Made by a program: the position numbers and the translations under genes
Notes under the pieces: generated by a model
Seen by the model: only the letters and a program-made list of their open reading frames with translations
The model's database searches: none
Told to the model about the DNA's origin: nothing
DNA from: Chitinophagaceae bacterium
GTDB lineage: Bacteria; Bacteroidota; Bacteroidia; Chitinophagales; Chitinophagaceae
Direction of reading: 5' to 3'
DNA: 64,000 nucleotides
NCBI GenBank assembly: GCA_016720775.1
Contig: JADKJX010000003.1
Location: forward strand, 310,001 to 374,000
Shown here: positions 8,094 through 16,866 of the stretch, one piece after another
How the letters are laid out: each line of letters starts with the position of its first letter
Numbering within the stretch: the first letter of the stretch is position 1

Positions 8094-9530
8094 TTAAGTG
8101 GATGAACTTTTTTTAGATGCAGCAAGATTGCGTATCCGTTTAATAAAGCGGGAATAAAATTCTTTATTGAAAAGCTGTGAGTCGTGCATGGCTTTGTAGG
8201 TAAGAAAGGCCCCTACCGGCGTTAACACTAAAACAGCCAGCCACATTCCTATAAAAGGAGATACCATGCCTTCTTTCACAAATTTTTCACCGAACATATT
8301 CAGCAGGTGAAAGATGAGGAAGAAAATGATGGCAACCACCAGCGGCATTCCCAATCCGCCTTTGCGGATGATGGAACCCAGTGGGGCGCCCAGGAAGAAT
8401 AAGACGAAGCAGGCCATGGACAAAGAAAATTTCCGGTGCCATTCTATTTTATGATAGCGTATCTCCATTCTGCGGTTCTCTGCTTCGCTGGCGGCATTTT
8501 CAACGGTGATCCGTAAATTACTGGCTATGTTTTTGGCAGCATCTTTCACAATAAAACGGGCTGAGTCGGGTAAAAGCGAATCAAGGTTTTTATATTTTGC
8601 TGTTGCTTTAGGAATTTTTTTCCATATGCTGTCGGCTATTGCTGTATAGTGTAAGTACAGGTCGAATGAGCGGAGTGTTCGTGCATTCAGGCTGTCGTTC
8701 ATTTTGTTCAACGAATCAAGAAAGCGGTTGATCTGGCCGGCACTCAGCATCTTAAAATTATTTTTATAGATGCTGTCGTTGGTATTCTGTTTCTGCAAAG
8801 AACTCAGGTCGAATAGTTTTTTAAAGGAGCGGAAGCCAAGCCGTATGAATTCGGTAGACGTGTCGCCGATGTTTCCGTTTTCCTGGTAGCGGTAGCCATT
8901 CTCAAGGTTGAACTCCAGGAATTTTTTATCATCGGAGATACGCATCACCCCTTTTTCAGCAACGATGCTGTTGTTTTGAATGGGATTTGTTTGTTCGTAG
9001 ATCAGCACATTGTGAATGGTCTTTCCATCAGCATCTTTTTTACCCGCTTTGATAGCATACCTGGGTATGTGTGTGAAGAAGACGCCTTCTTTAAGGTCGA
9101 AGGCAGGTTTTTTATAATAAATGTCGTTGTACAGCGCCACAAATTTTAAGTTGGCGTAGGGAATTACATAATTGGCAAAAACAAAAGTGATACCGCAGAA
9201 TAAAAGTGATACCCATATCAAAGGCCGCATAAAACGCAGCAGCGAAATGCCGGATGATTTTATGGCTACCAGTTCAAAACTTTCACCCAGGTTACCGAAG
9301 GTCATGATGGAAGAGATAAGTATGGCGATGGGCATGGCCAGGGTAAGCATGGAGGCGCTTACGTACCAGAGAAATTTTCCGATGGTGATGAAGTCGAGGC
9401 CCTTTCCTACCAGGTCATCCAGGTATTTCCAAAGGCCCTGCATCATGAGTACAAAAAAAGCAATGAAGAACGTTATGATGAACGGCCCGATGAATGCTTT
9501 GAGAATAAGCTTATCTAATTTCTTTATCAT
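8094..9530 (-). CDS. YjgP/YjgQ (LptF/LptG) family permease
   Basis: A 478-residue membrane protein of the LptF/LptG family, the transmembrane part of the LptBFGC complex that extracts lipopolysaccharide from the inner membrane. The N-terminus matches the family closely (KLDKLILKAFIGPFIITFFIAFF, with LDDLVGKGL and an AMPIAILISSIMTFGNLGESFE segment). Three membrane spans precede a large periplasmic domain (about residues 125-375), and three more follow at the end (SLSMACFVLFFLGAPLGSIIRKGGLGMP). Whether it acts as F or G, or as a single-gene form, cannot be told here. The ATG at 9530 lies 49 nt from the divergent gene that starts at 9580. Confidence 0.93.
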   Translation of the reverse strand: MIKKLDKLILKAFIGPFIITFFIAFFVLMMQGLWKYLDDLVGKGLDFITIGKFLWYVSASMLTLAMPIAILISSIMTFGNLGESFELVAIKSSGISLLRFMRPLIWVSLLFCGITFVFANYVIPYANLKFVALYNDIYYKKPAFDLKEGVFFTHIPRYAIKAGKKDADGKTIHNVLIYEQTNPIQNNSIVAEKGVMRISDDKKFLEFNLENGYRYQENGNIGDTSTEFIRLGFRSFKKLFDLSSLQKQNTNDSIYKNNFKMLSAGQINRFLDSLNKMNDSLNARTLRSFDLYLHYTAIADSIWKKIPKATAKYKNLDSLLPDSARFIVKDAAKNIASNLRITVENAASEAENRRMEIRYHKIEWHRKFSLSMACFVLFFLGAPLGSIIRKGGLGMPLVVAIIFFLIFHLLNMFGEKFVKEGMVSPFIGMWLAVLVLTPVGAFLTYKAMHDSQLFNKEFYSRFIKRIRNLAASKKSSST

Positions 9531-9579
9531 GCCCGCTGCAGGTGTATTGAACGGTAATTGTAGTAATTTGACGTTTCAT

Positions 9580-10188
9580 ATGAAGCATCCGTCAAAATTA
9601 ACTCTTTCTGATGAGGAACTGCAACTGGTTAACAATACCAGCTGGATTTTAACGAAACATGATATTATCCACAGGGTATATGAGATGTTTGGCGGGCTGT
9701 CGGAAAAATATAAAACAGTTGTTGAAAAGGCGCCGCTACCCTTACCAATTGTTCAATCTTCTCCAAAAATTTCAAAAGGCGAGAACTACCGTCAATTGCC
9801 TTACGTGATACTCGATCATCCCCGCAGCTTTGAAGCAGAAAATATTTTTGCCATTCGCTCCATGTTCTGGTGGGGTAACTTTTTCAGCATTACGCTGCAA
9901 CTCTCCGGTGAATACAAAAAAATGTTTGAAAAGAACCTGGTTGCAAATTTCGAACTGCTAAAGCAGAACAATTTTTATCTCTGTGTTAATGAAGATCCCT
10001 GGCAACATCATTTTGAAGAAGACAATTACCTGGCTGCTGGTAAATTTTCTGCAGAAGAATTTGAAAGATCAGTTTCACAAAAACAATTTGTAAAACTGGC
10101 CGTAAAGTTTCCGTTGGATTATTGGAGTGCTATACCCGAATTGCTCGGGGAGAAATTTTTTACAATAATGCAGTTGCTGAAATCTTAG
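9580..10188 (+). CDS. Conserved hypothetical protein, 202 residues
   Basis: The frame is open from 9172, but the part before 9580 overlaps the permease on the opposite strand and has no protein-like character. The ATG at 9580 (MKHPSKLTLSDEELQLVNNTSW) begins a plausible cytosolic protein. It is rich in Phe, Leu, Lys and Glu and has the segment RQLPYVILDHPRSFEAENIFAIRSMFWWGNFFSI split over strands and helices. No signal peptide or membrane span is evident. I do not know its function. Its stop (TAG, 10186-10188) overlaps the stop of the convergent START-like gene by 4 nt. Confidence 0.8.
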   Translation: MKHPSKLTLSDEELQLVNNTSWILTKHDIIHRVYEMFGGLSEKYKTVVEKAPLPLPIVQSSPKISKGENYRQLPYVILDHPRSFEAENIFAIRSMFWWGNFFSITLQLSGEYKKMFEKNLVANFELLKQNNFYLCVNEDPWQHHFEEDNYLAAGKFSAEEFERSVSQKQFVKLAVKFPLDYWSAIPELLGEKFFTIMQLLKS

Positions 10189-10565
10189 CTTCCAAGGCGG
10201 TGAAATAATTCTTTCACCTGGTATTCCCATAACTGGCTTTGGTCTTTGATCTCTTTTTTATCGGCGAAATCACTGATCAATAAAATGGTCTGGTTGGTTA
10301 CTTCCGATTTTTCAATGCGCCATTCAAAATATTCATCCTTGGCCATGTGGTCCCAGCGAAAGCGCACAAATTTATCCTCTTCTGTTTCCAGTAACCTGGC
10401 TTTATCTACTGAACCATTCCAGCTAAAACTATAAACACCTTCTTTTTCATCCACTTTATCGGCAAACCATTCCTGCAGACCGGCGGGGGATATTAAAAAT
10501 TCGTATAAAATACTTGGGGAGCATCTTACAGGGTATTCTAATGTATATAAAACTTTCTTACTCAT
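10185..10565 (-). CDS. START/AHSA1-like domain protein
   Basis: A 126-residue single-domain protein. The beginning (VLYTLEYPVRCSPSILYEFLISPAGLQEWFADKV) is typical of the SRPBCC/START-like fold: a first strand, a helix with the SPAGLxxWF motif, then strands with FSWNGSVDKARLLE and FVRFRWD. The last helix (QSQLWEYQVKELFHRLGS) would close the hydrophobic cavity. Such proteins bind small hydrophobic ligands or act as co-chaperones; the ligand is unknown. Small cytosolic members of this kind are common in Bacteroidetes. ATG start at 10565; the stop overlaps that of the gene on the plus strand. Confidence 0.85.
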   Translation of the reverse strand: MSKKVLYTLEYPVRCSPSILYEFLISPAGLQEWFADKVDEKEGVYSFSWNGSVDKARLLETEEDKFVRFRWDHMAKDEYFEWRIEKSEVTNQTILLISDFADKKEIKDQSQLWEYQVKELFHRLGS

Positions 10566-10732
10566 CCTTTTCGTTTAAATATCGTTGCTATCTTGCAATA
10601 ATAACAAAATAATCTGCTTATCAAATTATTTATTCAACTTTTCTTGTTTTACTTATTAATAAGGAAAGTTAAACAAATTAGGTTTCAAACTTCTGAAACC
10701 CAGTGTTTTAGATTTTTTTTTTTGGTTGCATA

Positions 10733-10765
10733 TTGGAAATAACATAAATTACGTTAATAGATTTG
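10733..10765 (+). promoter_or_regulatory. Predicted promoter of rpoD
   Basis: TAGATTTG at 10758-10765 matches the Bacteroidetes -7 consensus TAnnTTTG. A TTG at 10733-10735 lies 22 nt upstream and could be the -33 element, slightly wide of the usual spacing. The ATG follows about 70 nt downstream. Confidence 0.5.
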
Positions 10766-10837
10766 TAAATTTTTAACAAGTTATTAACCCCAATAGTCTA
10801 TTTCCAACTTAACCTTTAAACCAACAGGCTTATGAGC

Positions 10838-11707
10838 ATGCGCCAGCTAAAAATCACTAAGTCTATCACAAATCGTGAAAGCCAGAGTTTAGAGAAATAC
10901 CTGCAGGAGATCGGTAAAGTAGAATTAATAACTCCGGAAGAAGAAGTAAAATTAGCCATCAAGATCAAACAGGGAGACCAGCAGGCGTTGGAAAAACTAA
11001 CCAAAGCCAACCTGCGTTTTGTGGTTTCTGTTGCAAAACAATACCAAAACCAGGGATTAACATTACCTGATCTCATCAACGAGGGAAATCTTGGTTTGAT
11101 AAAAGCCGCACAACGGTTTGATGAGACCCGTGGGTTCAAATTCATATCGTATGCCGTTTGGTGGATACGTCAAAGCATTTTACAGGCACTGGCAGAGCAA
11201 TCAAGGATCGTACGTTTACCATTAAATAAAGTAGGCTTAACAAACCGTATCAGTAAGGCATTTTCGCAGCTTGAACAGGAATTTGAAAGAGAACCCACTC
11301 CGGAAGAAGTGGCTTTCTTATTGGATATGGATACCGAAGAAATCGCTGCCACACTTGGTGTGTCAGCCCGGCATGTGAGCATGGACCAGCCTTTGTCTGA
11401 TGGCGAAGAAAGTACATTGATCGATGTTCTTGTAAATCATAATGCTGCCAATACCGATGATGAACTGGCATTTAAAGCATCGCTTAAAACAGAGATAGAC
11501 CGCTCTTTAAGTACCTTAACCGAAAGACAGAAAGATGTGATCCGTTTCTTCTTTGGCATTGGTGTTGATCATGCCCTTAGCCTGGAAGATATTGGCGAAC
11601 ATTTCAACCTTACCCGGGAAAGAGTGAGGCAGATAAAGGATAAAGCCATTACAAAACTACGTACAGCATCCCGTTGTAAATTGCTTAAAGCATACTTAGG
11701 CACCTGA
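10838..11707 (+). CDS. rpoD: Primary RNA polymerase sigma factor (RpoD/SigA)
   Basis: A group 1 sigma-70 factor of the short Bacteroidetes type, 289 residues from the ATG at 10838 (MRQLKITKSITNRES, the family start; a second ATG at 10832 adds two residues). Region 1.2 reads SLEKYLQEIGKVELITPEEE. Region 2 carries LRFVVSVAKQYQNQGL, DLINEGNLGLIKAAQRFD and FISYAVWWIRQSI for -10 (here -7) recognition and melting. Region 4 ends with the helix-turn-helix LEDIGEHFNLTRERVRQIKDKAITKLR. It directs transcription of most housekeeping genes from TAnnTTTG promoters. Flanked by its own promoter and a strong terminator, so it is probably monocistronic. Confidence 0.97.
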   Translation: MRQLKITKSITNRESQSLEKYLQEIGKVELITPEEEVKLAIKIKQGDQQALEKLTKANLRFVVSVAKQYQNQGLTLPDLINEGNLGLIKAAQRFDETRGFKFISYAVWWIRQSILQALAEQSRIVRLPLNKVGLTNRISKAFSQLEQEFEREPTPEEVAFLLDMDTEEIAATLGVSARHVSMDQPLSDGEESTLIDVLVNHNAANTDDELAFKASLKTEIDRSLSTLTERQKDVIRFFFGIGVDHALSLEDIGEHFNLTRERVRQIKDKAITKLRTASRCKLLKAYLGT

Positions 11708-11734
11708 TATCATTCAACCATATTGTAATTTCTT

Positions 11735-11763
11735 CCAGCAGGCTTAGCCTGCTGGTTTTGTTT
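11735..11763 (+). terminator. Intrinsic terminator after rpoD
   Basis: Perfect 9-bp stem CCAGCAGGC / GCCTGCTGG with a TTA loop, then TTTTGTTT. Confidence 0.9.
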
Positions 11764-11840
11764 AACGGCGATAAGTCTGGAATTCAATTTTAATAATCCT
11801 TAATTTTCCCCGAAATTTGCCCCATCTTAAATTACTGTAG

Positions 11841-13055
11841 ATGTCAATCGAAATAAAAGTTCCAACTGTAGGTGAAAGTATTAATGAGGTGACGCTGGTG
11901 AAGTGGTATAAAAAAGACGGAGAATGGGTGAACAGGGACGAAGTGATCGCCGAACTGGAAAGTGAGAAAGCCACTTTTGAATTGAATGCGGAACAGGCAG
12001 GGGCCATAAAGATCATTGCCAAAGAAGGGGATACCCTCAATATCGGCGATGTTGTTTGTTCAATTGATACGGATGCAGCCAAACCGGTAACAGCCATTGT
12101 TGAAGAAAAAAAGACAGTTACTGAAACCCTGGCTCCAAAACCTCAAACACAAAACACAAAACCCGGAACAGAATTAAAAGCAACTCCGGTTGCAGCAGCC
12201 ATCATTGCCGATAAAAAAGTGGATGTGAAAGAGGTAATGCCTTCTGGCAGCAACGGCAGGATCGTTAAACAGGACGTAATGGATGCATTGAACAACCCGG
12301 GAAGAAGACCAGGTACCGTTATGTTTGAAAGGAACGACCGTGTTGAAAAAATGAGCAATCTGCGAAAGACCATCAGCAGGCGTTTGGTAGAAGCAAAAAA
12401 TACCACAGCCATGCTCACTACTTTCAATGAAGTGGATATGAGTGCTGTTATGGACGTACGAAAAAAATACAAGGATAAATTCAAAGAACTGCATGGTGTT
12501 AACCTGGGCTTCATGAGCTTCTTCACCAAGGCATGTACGTATGCATTGATGGAATGGCCTGCAGTAAATGCATACATCGACGGCGAGAGTATCATTTACC
12601 ACGACTACTGTGATATTTCCATTGCCGTGAGTGCACCCAAAGGGCTGGTGGTACCGGTGATACGCAATGCAGAAAGCTTAAGCATGGCCGGCATTGAAGC
12701 CAAAGTGGTTGAACTTGCTGCCAAGGCAAAAGACAATAAACTTACCATAGAAGAAATGACCGGCGGAACTTTCACCATCACCAACGGGGGCGTTTTTGGT
12801 TCCATGATGAGCACACCCATCATTAATATCCCCCAGTCTGCTATTTTGGGCATGCACAATATTGTGGAAAGGCCCATGGCGGTAAATGGACAGGTAATTA
12901 TAAAGCCCATGATGTATGTGGCGTTGAGTTACGATCACCGCATCATCGACGGAAGAGAATCGGTTGGATTTTTGGTACGGGTAAAAGAACTGCTGGAAAA
13001 CCCGGAATTATTATTGTTTGGAAAAGACCCGGTAAAAAGTTTGCTGGAACTGTAA
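11841..13055 (+). CDS. odhB: 2-oxoglutarate dehydrogenase E2, dihydrolipoyl succinyltransferase
   Basis: Core enzyme of the 2-oxoglutarate dehydrogenase complex (TCA cycle); transfers the succinyl group to CoA. Residues 1-77 form a lipoyl domain with the lipoylated lysine Lys43 in ESEKATFE. A Pro/Thr/Lys hinge follows, then a peripheral subunit-binding domain (about 112-150, KEVMPSGSNGRIVKQDVMDAL). The catalytic domain ends with the active-site motif SYDHRIIDGRE (His366, Asp370). It totals 404 residues, normal for SucB. The E1 gene (odhA), often next to it, is not in the window. A hairpin after the stop probably ends transcription. Confidence 0.96.
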   Translation: MSIEIKVPTVGESINEVTLVKWYKKDGEWVNRDEVIAELESEKATFELNAEQAGAIKIIAKEGDTLNIGDVVCSIDTDAAKPVTAIVEEKKTVTETLAPKPQTQNTKPGTELKATPVAAAIIADKKVDVKEVMPSGSNGRIVKQDVMDALNNPGRRPGTVMFERNDRVEKMSNLRKTISRRLVEAKNTTAMLTTFNEVDMSAVMDVRKKYKDKFKELHGVNLGFMSFFTKACTYALMEWPAVNAYIDGESIIYHDYCDISIAVSAPKGLVVPVIRNAESLSMAGIEAKVVELAAKAKDNKLTIEEMTGGTFTITNGGVFGSMMSTPIINIPQSAILGMHNIVERPMAVNGQVIIKPMMYVALSYDHRIIDGRESVGFLVRVKELLENPELLLFGKDPVKSLLEL

Positions 13056-13075
13056 AAATAATATTGAAATAGTTT

Positions 13076-13108
13076 AAGCCTGTAATGTTAATTGCAGGCT
13101 TTATTTTT
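13076..13108 (+). terminator. Terminator of odhB, overlapping the next promoter
   Basis: AAGCCTG at 13076-13082 pairs with CAGGCTT at 13095-13101, followed by TATTTTT. The T-rich end coincides with the -7 element of the next gene. Confidence 0.75.
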
Positions 13109-13109
13109 G
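13102..13109 (+). promoter_or_regulatory. -7 element directly before the rRNA methyltransferase gene
   Basis: TATTTTTG fits TAnnTTTG. It ends only 4 nt before the ATG at 13114, so the transcript would begin at or next to the start codon. No good -33 element is visible. Confidence 0.45.
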
Positions 13110-13113
13110 CCGT

Positions 13114-14340
13114 ATGCGGCAGTACTCTTACCTGAATTCAGCAAAAAAGATCATCGATGTGTATGATGGGAGAGAGCCATTGTCAATTTTCCTGAAAAAA
13201 CAGTTTGCTGCCAATAAAAAATACGGATCGAAAGACCGGAAGAAGGTAACAGCACTTTGCTATGCTTTTTACCGCCTGGGCAAAGCCATGCCTGGTTTAT
13301 CAATTGAAGAAAAAATTATTACCGGAACATTTTTGTGCGAACATTCATCCAGTGAATTCCTGGATTTTCATAAGCCGGAATGGAACGCTGTTATTGAAAA
13401 ACCGCTTTCAGGAAAAATTGATATTGCCGGAGCCGATATTGGTGAGGTATTTCCCTGGAAGAATGAATTAAGCGTGGGGATTGATCAGCATTCACTTTGC
13501 GTTTCTTTCTTTACCCAACCCGATCTCTTTCTGCGGGTAAGGCCAGGCAAAAAAAACGACGTATTTAAAAAGCTGCAGGATGCCGGGCTGCATTATGATA
13601 CGCCCGATGAAGATTGCATCTCTTTACGCAACAATACAAAACTGGATGATATCATTGAATTGAATAAAGATGCAGTTGTGCAGGATCGTAACTCACAACA
13701 GGTTTTGAATGTTCTTAAATATCCGGTATCCGGTATCCGGCATCCAGTATCCAGTATCCAGCATCCAGTATCCAGTATCCAGCATCCAGTATCTGTTTGG
13801 GATTGCTGTGCAGCCAGCGGAGGAAAATCCTTATTGGCATACGATATACTGAATGGGAAGATAGCGTTGACAGTCTCCGACATCCGGGAAAATATTTTAT
13901 CCAATCTTAAAAAAAGATTTTCAGCAGCCGGCATTAAAAATTATAAATCGTTTGTTGCTGACTTGCAAACCCCAGACCTCAAATTTACCCTGGGCGCAGC
14001 CGAAGGACAAACCTCAAGCTTCCAACTCATCATCTGCGATGCCCCCTGCACCGGCAGCGGAACCTGGAGCCGTACGCCGGAGCAGTTGTATTTTTTTAAG
14101 GAGGAAATGATCGCTGCCTATGCCGGCACGCAACAGAAAATTGTTTCTAATGCGATTCCTCATCTTGAAAAGGGAGGAATGTTCATTTACATTACCTGCT
14201 CTGTATTTAAAAAAGAGAATGAAGCGGTCGTAAACTTCATAAAAGAAAAATTCCACCTGCGGTTATTGCAGATGGAATTATTAAAAGGTTATGATAAAAA
14301 GGCTGACTCTATGTTCACAGCAGCCTTTATCAAAGAATAA
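13114..14340 (+). CDS. RsmB-like 16S rRNA (cytosine-C5) methyltransferase
   Basis: A SAM-dependent RNA m5C methyltransferase of the RsmB/NOP2/Sun family, 408 residues. The N-terminal part is helical and poorly conserved, as in the RsmB and YebU group. SAM motif I is VWDCCAASGGKSLLAYDIL; the motif IV catalytic region is DAPCTGSGTWSRTPE and motif VI is YITCSVFKKENE, so both catalytic cysteines are present. Just before motif I (residues 203-226) the protein has an odd YPVSGIRHPVSSIQHPVSS-type repeat encoded by ten 7-bp units. A second odd segment, TLGAAEGQ (near residue 294), comes from DNA that matches a dispersed repeat. Both fall in probable surface loops and keep the frame. Confidence 0.9.
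   Translation: MRQYSYLNSAKKIIDVYDGREPLSIFLKKQFAANKKYGSKDRKKVTALCYAFYRLGKAMPGLSIEEKIITGTFLCEHSSSEFLDFHKPEWNAVIEKPLSGKIDIAGADIGEVFPWKNELSVGIDQHSLCVSFFTQPDLFLRVRPGKKNDVFKKLQDAGLHYDTPDEDCISLRNNTKLDDIIELNKDAVVQDRNSQQVLNVLKYPVSGIRHPVSSIQHPVSSIQHPVSVWDCCAASGGKSLLAYDILNGKIALTVSDIRENILSNLKKRFSAAGIKNYKSFVADLQTPDLKFTLGAAEGQTSSFQLIICDAPCTGSGTWSRTPEQLYFFKEEMIAAYAGTQQKIVSNAIPHLEKGGMFIYITCSVFKKENEAVVNFIKEKFHLRLLQMELLKGYDKKADSMFTAAFIKE
13720..13789 (+). repeat. Heptanucleotide tandem repeat inside the methyltransferase gene
   Basis: Ten 7-bp units: three TATCCGG, then CATCCAG/TATCCAG/TATCCAG twice, then CATCCAG. The 21-bp blocks at 13741-13761 and 13762-13782 are identical. Because 7 is not a multiple of 3, gain or loss of one unit would shift the frame, while three units keep it. 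Confidence 0.95.
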
Positions 14341-14344
14341 ATAT

Positions 14345-16756
14345 TTATTGCCTCATTATTTTCTTCACCACTTCTTTCCTGTCATTCAGTCTTACAGTTA
14401 CGAAATAAATGCCGCCGGCCATTTTCTTCATGGGTATGCTGTACGATTGAGAACCTGCCTGTTGCTGGTTACCCAGGCTGTAAACAATTTGCCCCGCTGT
14501 ATTTGTAATAATGATCTCTGTTTTAACTGCTACCGTTCTCACTACCTGAACAGTTAATTTATCAGTTACTGGATTCGGGCTGATAACGATCTTCTCAACC
14601 AATGAAGCAGTACATAACTGTTGGTTATTAGTTATAGTAACAAAGGCTGTGTCGGCACAACCTGATCCATTTGCTGCGATCAACCGGTATAAACCTGTTG
14701 CTGTAACAGAAGAAGGGGTTGCAACCGGGTTGCCGGCAATTGTCCACACAGCAGTTAAGCCGGTAGTTGTATATAATGTTGTGAGATTGACAATACTATC
14801 TGTGCATTTGGTGATTGCAATATCATTACCCAGCGAGGGTTTCGATAAAACACTTAGGTTGACAGTAGCCGTATCTGCACATCCTGAATTATTGATCGCA
14901 ATAAGTTGATAAATGCCCCCTGCTGTAACAGCAGTAGGCGTTGCAACTGGGTTTCCGGCAATTGTCCAGCTGGAACTGAGCCCGGTAGTGGTGAACTGCG
15001 TAGTAAGATCAAAACTGTTTCCGGGGCAAATTGCTGCATTCTTATCTGCTCCAAGATTTGGCCTCGGTGTAAAATTCACGGTAACCGAATCAAGATAAAA
15101 ACTCGTATCGGCAGCAATGTTCATTTTAAGACGGTACTTAATTCCGCTTGCTGTAAAACTCCGCAGGTCATCGGTGAATGAAAAACTTCTTGCTGCAAAA
15201 GCACCGGTTGAATTCTGAGTATTTACGGTAGTGTAATTAATGTCGGATGGTAATTTTCTTTCCACTACCACACTTATCACTGAATCTGTTTTTACGGTCC
15301 ATTGTAATGTAACACCGCAATTAGCTACCTGTGGAGCCTGTTGTGTAAACAATTGTTTTACCAGCATCACAAAAGCCTTCTTCATATCCGGAATGCCATA
15401 ACCAACCCGGTTATCGGGATTGTTTGCTTTAGTAGCTGCCTGCTGCATGGTAGTAATGATGCCCATGTTATTTATTTCAGGAAATGCCTGCCATAAGCAG
15501 GTAGTAAGGCCCGCCATGTTCGGGCAGGCAAAAGAAGTTCCACTACCGAAAGTTGGTTGACCGGTTGAAGGACTGGCAATCACTGCATTCACACCAACTG
15601 CCGCAACGGAAGGTTTAACCTGTCCATCGCTGCTGGGGCCATAACTGCTGAATCCGCCAACAACACCGGAGGTTGAAACAGCACCCACGGCCATTACACT
15701 GTCAGCATCGGAAGGTGTGATGATGTAATGCCATGCAGAGCCACCTTCATTACCGGCAGCCAATACCGGCAGCATGCCTTTCTTAGCAGCCAGGTCGGCG
15801 CCCTTGGCACTGATGGTAGTATTGCCATCCATGTTGGCATAAGTATAATCAAACACAGGGTTATCAAAATTGAAATAGCCCAGCGAAGTGGATGTGATAT
15901 CAACACCTAAACTGTCTGCTCTTTCCATACCTGCTATCCAGTTCTGTTCTTCGATCGGGTACTCGGTAGCTACATCCTCGGTGCGGTATAAATAAAAAGA
16001 AGCTTTTGGTGCCGTACCCATAAATACACCGGGCATATTTGCGGCAATAGTGCTCAGGCAATTCATACCATGTGTGTGGTCTTCATCCACGCTGGCATTG
16101 CCGGCAACAAAATCCCAGGTACCCAGTACCTGGTTGTTATTACGTATGCTGTCGAAGGTTGGTAAGCTGAGGTAGTGATAAAACCCTGCATCCAATACTG
16201 CCATCTGCATTCCTTGTCCACGAAAACCACGGTTGTGTAAAAACTCACCGTTGTGAAGATGCACCTGTCCATAACTCTGTCCGTAACTGTAATAGTCAGC
16301 GGTGATGATGGAAGGCGGTGGATCCTGGGTGATACCGCTATTCGGTGCATCCAGTTGTTTATTCACCGGCCTGTCGCCCTGGCCCTGCCTGGCGGCAATG
16401 GGCCCGGTGCTTATCACAAACGGGAAGCTGCTTATTTTGATAAGTGCTGCCGCATCGGTTGTTTGAATGGCAACCTGGTTCAGCCATTTTGATGTGTTGA
16501 GAATGGTAACTGCGCCTGCTAACCGGATGCTGTCAATATACCTTGGTGTTATTGGCAGATCGGTTGAATCGATCGAAATACCATAACGTGTTCTTCTTTG
16601 AATTGATCTTGCAGTAAGGTATTGTGATGGATTGGATAGTGAATAAGGATTGGTGCCTTTGTCTTTCAACCGTACGATATAGCGGGAGAACTGGGCATGG
16701 CTTTCTGTATTTCCAGCAACCAGGGCGATAAAAAGAACGAGTACAATTTTTTTCAT
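14345..16756 (-). CDS. Secreted subtilisin-like S8 peptidase with T9SS type A sorting domain
   Basis: An 803-residue exported serine protease. A signal peptide covers about residues 1-22 (cleavage after SHA), followed by a propeptide-like region. The S8 domain has Asp189 (AVLDAGF), His229 (DHTHGMN), oxyanion Asn336 (AAGNEGG) and Ser408 (GSGTSFACPNMAG). Two Ig/PKD-like repeats follow, each with WTIAGNPVATP and NSGCADTA or GSGCADTA. The last about 80 residues (IVISPNPVTDKLTVQVV to GGIYFVTVRLNDRKEVVKKIMRQ) are a type A C-terminal sorting domain, so the protein should leave the cell through the type IX system and be anchored or released at the surface. SprA of that system is encoded 2 kb away. 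The natural substrate is unknown. The gene is tail-to-tail with the methyltransferase gene, 4 nt apart. Confidence 0.95.
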   Translation of the reverse strand: MKKIVLVLFIALVAGNTESHAQFSRYIVRLKDKGTNPYSLSNPSQYLTARSIQRRTRYGISIDSTDLPITPRYIDSIRLAGAVTILNTSKWLNQVAIQTTDAAALIKISSFPFVISTGPIAARQGQGDRPVNKQLDAPNSGITQDPPPSIITADYYSYGQSYGQVHLHNGEFLHNRGFRGQGMQMAVLDAGFYHYLSLPTFDSIRNNNQVLGTWDFVAGNASVDEDHTHGMNCLSTIAANMPGVFMGTAPKASFYLYRTEDVATEYPIEEQNWIAGMERADSLGVDITSTSLGYFNFDNPVFDYTYANMDGNTTISAKGADLAAKKGMLPVLAAGNEGGSAWHYIITPSDADSVMAVGAVSTSGVVGGFSSYGPSSDGQVKPSVAAVGVNAVIASPSTGQPTFGSGTSFACPNMAGLTTCLWQAFPEINNMGIITTMQQAATKANNPDNRVGYGIPDMKKAFVMLVKQLFTQQAPQVANCGVTLQWTVKTDSVISVVVERKLPSDINYTTVNTQNSTGAFAARSFSFTDDLRSFTASGIKYRLKMNIAADTSFYLDSVTVNFTPRPNLGADKNAAICPGNSFDLTTQFTTTGLSSSWTIAGNPVATPTAVTAGGIYQLIAINNSGCADTATVNLSVLSKPSLGNDIAITKCTDSIVNLTTLYTTTGLTAVWTIAGNPVATPSSVTATGLYRLIAANGSGCADTAFVTITNNQQLCTASLVEKIVISPNPVTDKLTVQVVRTVAVKTEIIITNTAGQIVYSLGNQQQAGSQSYSIPMKKMAGGIYFVTVRLNDRKEVVKKIMRQ

Positions 16757-16866
16757 ACAATGAATTTATTCATAGACATACGATAGAGATTCTTGTGGTT
16801 GGCTTTGAGCTGCTTGATTTTGAGCCTTTGTTGTTCGCCTGACCAACAAAATCAGAATTATTTTTA

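Noticed and set aside
9172..9579. N-terminal extension of the 202-residue hypothetical protein
   Set aside because: The segment is antisense to the LptF/G-type permease and unlike a protein; the ATG at 9580 is a better start.
13720..13789. Possible CRISPR-like array
   Set aside because: Units are only 7 bp, have no spacers, and lie within a coding frame.
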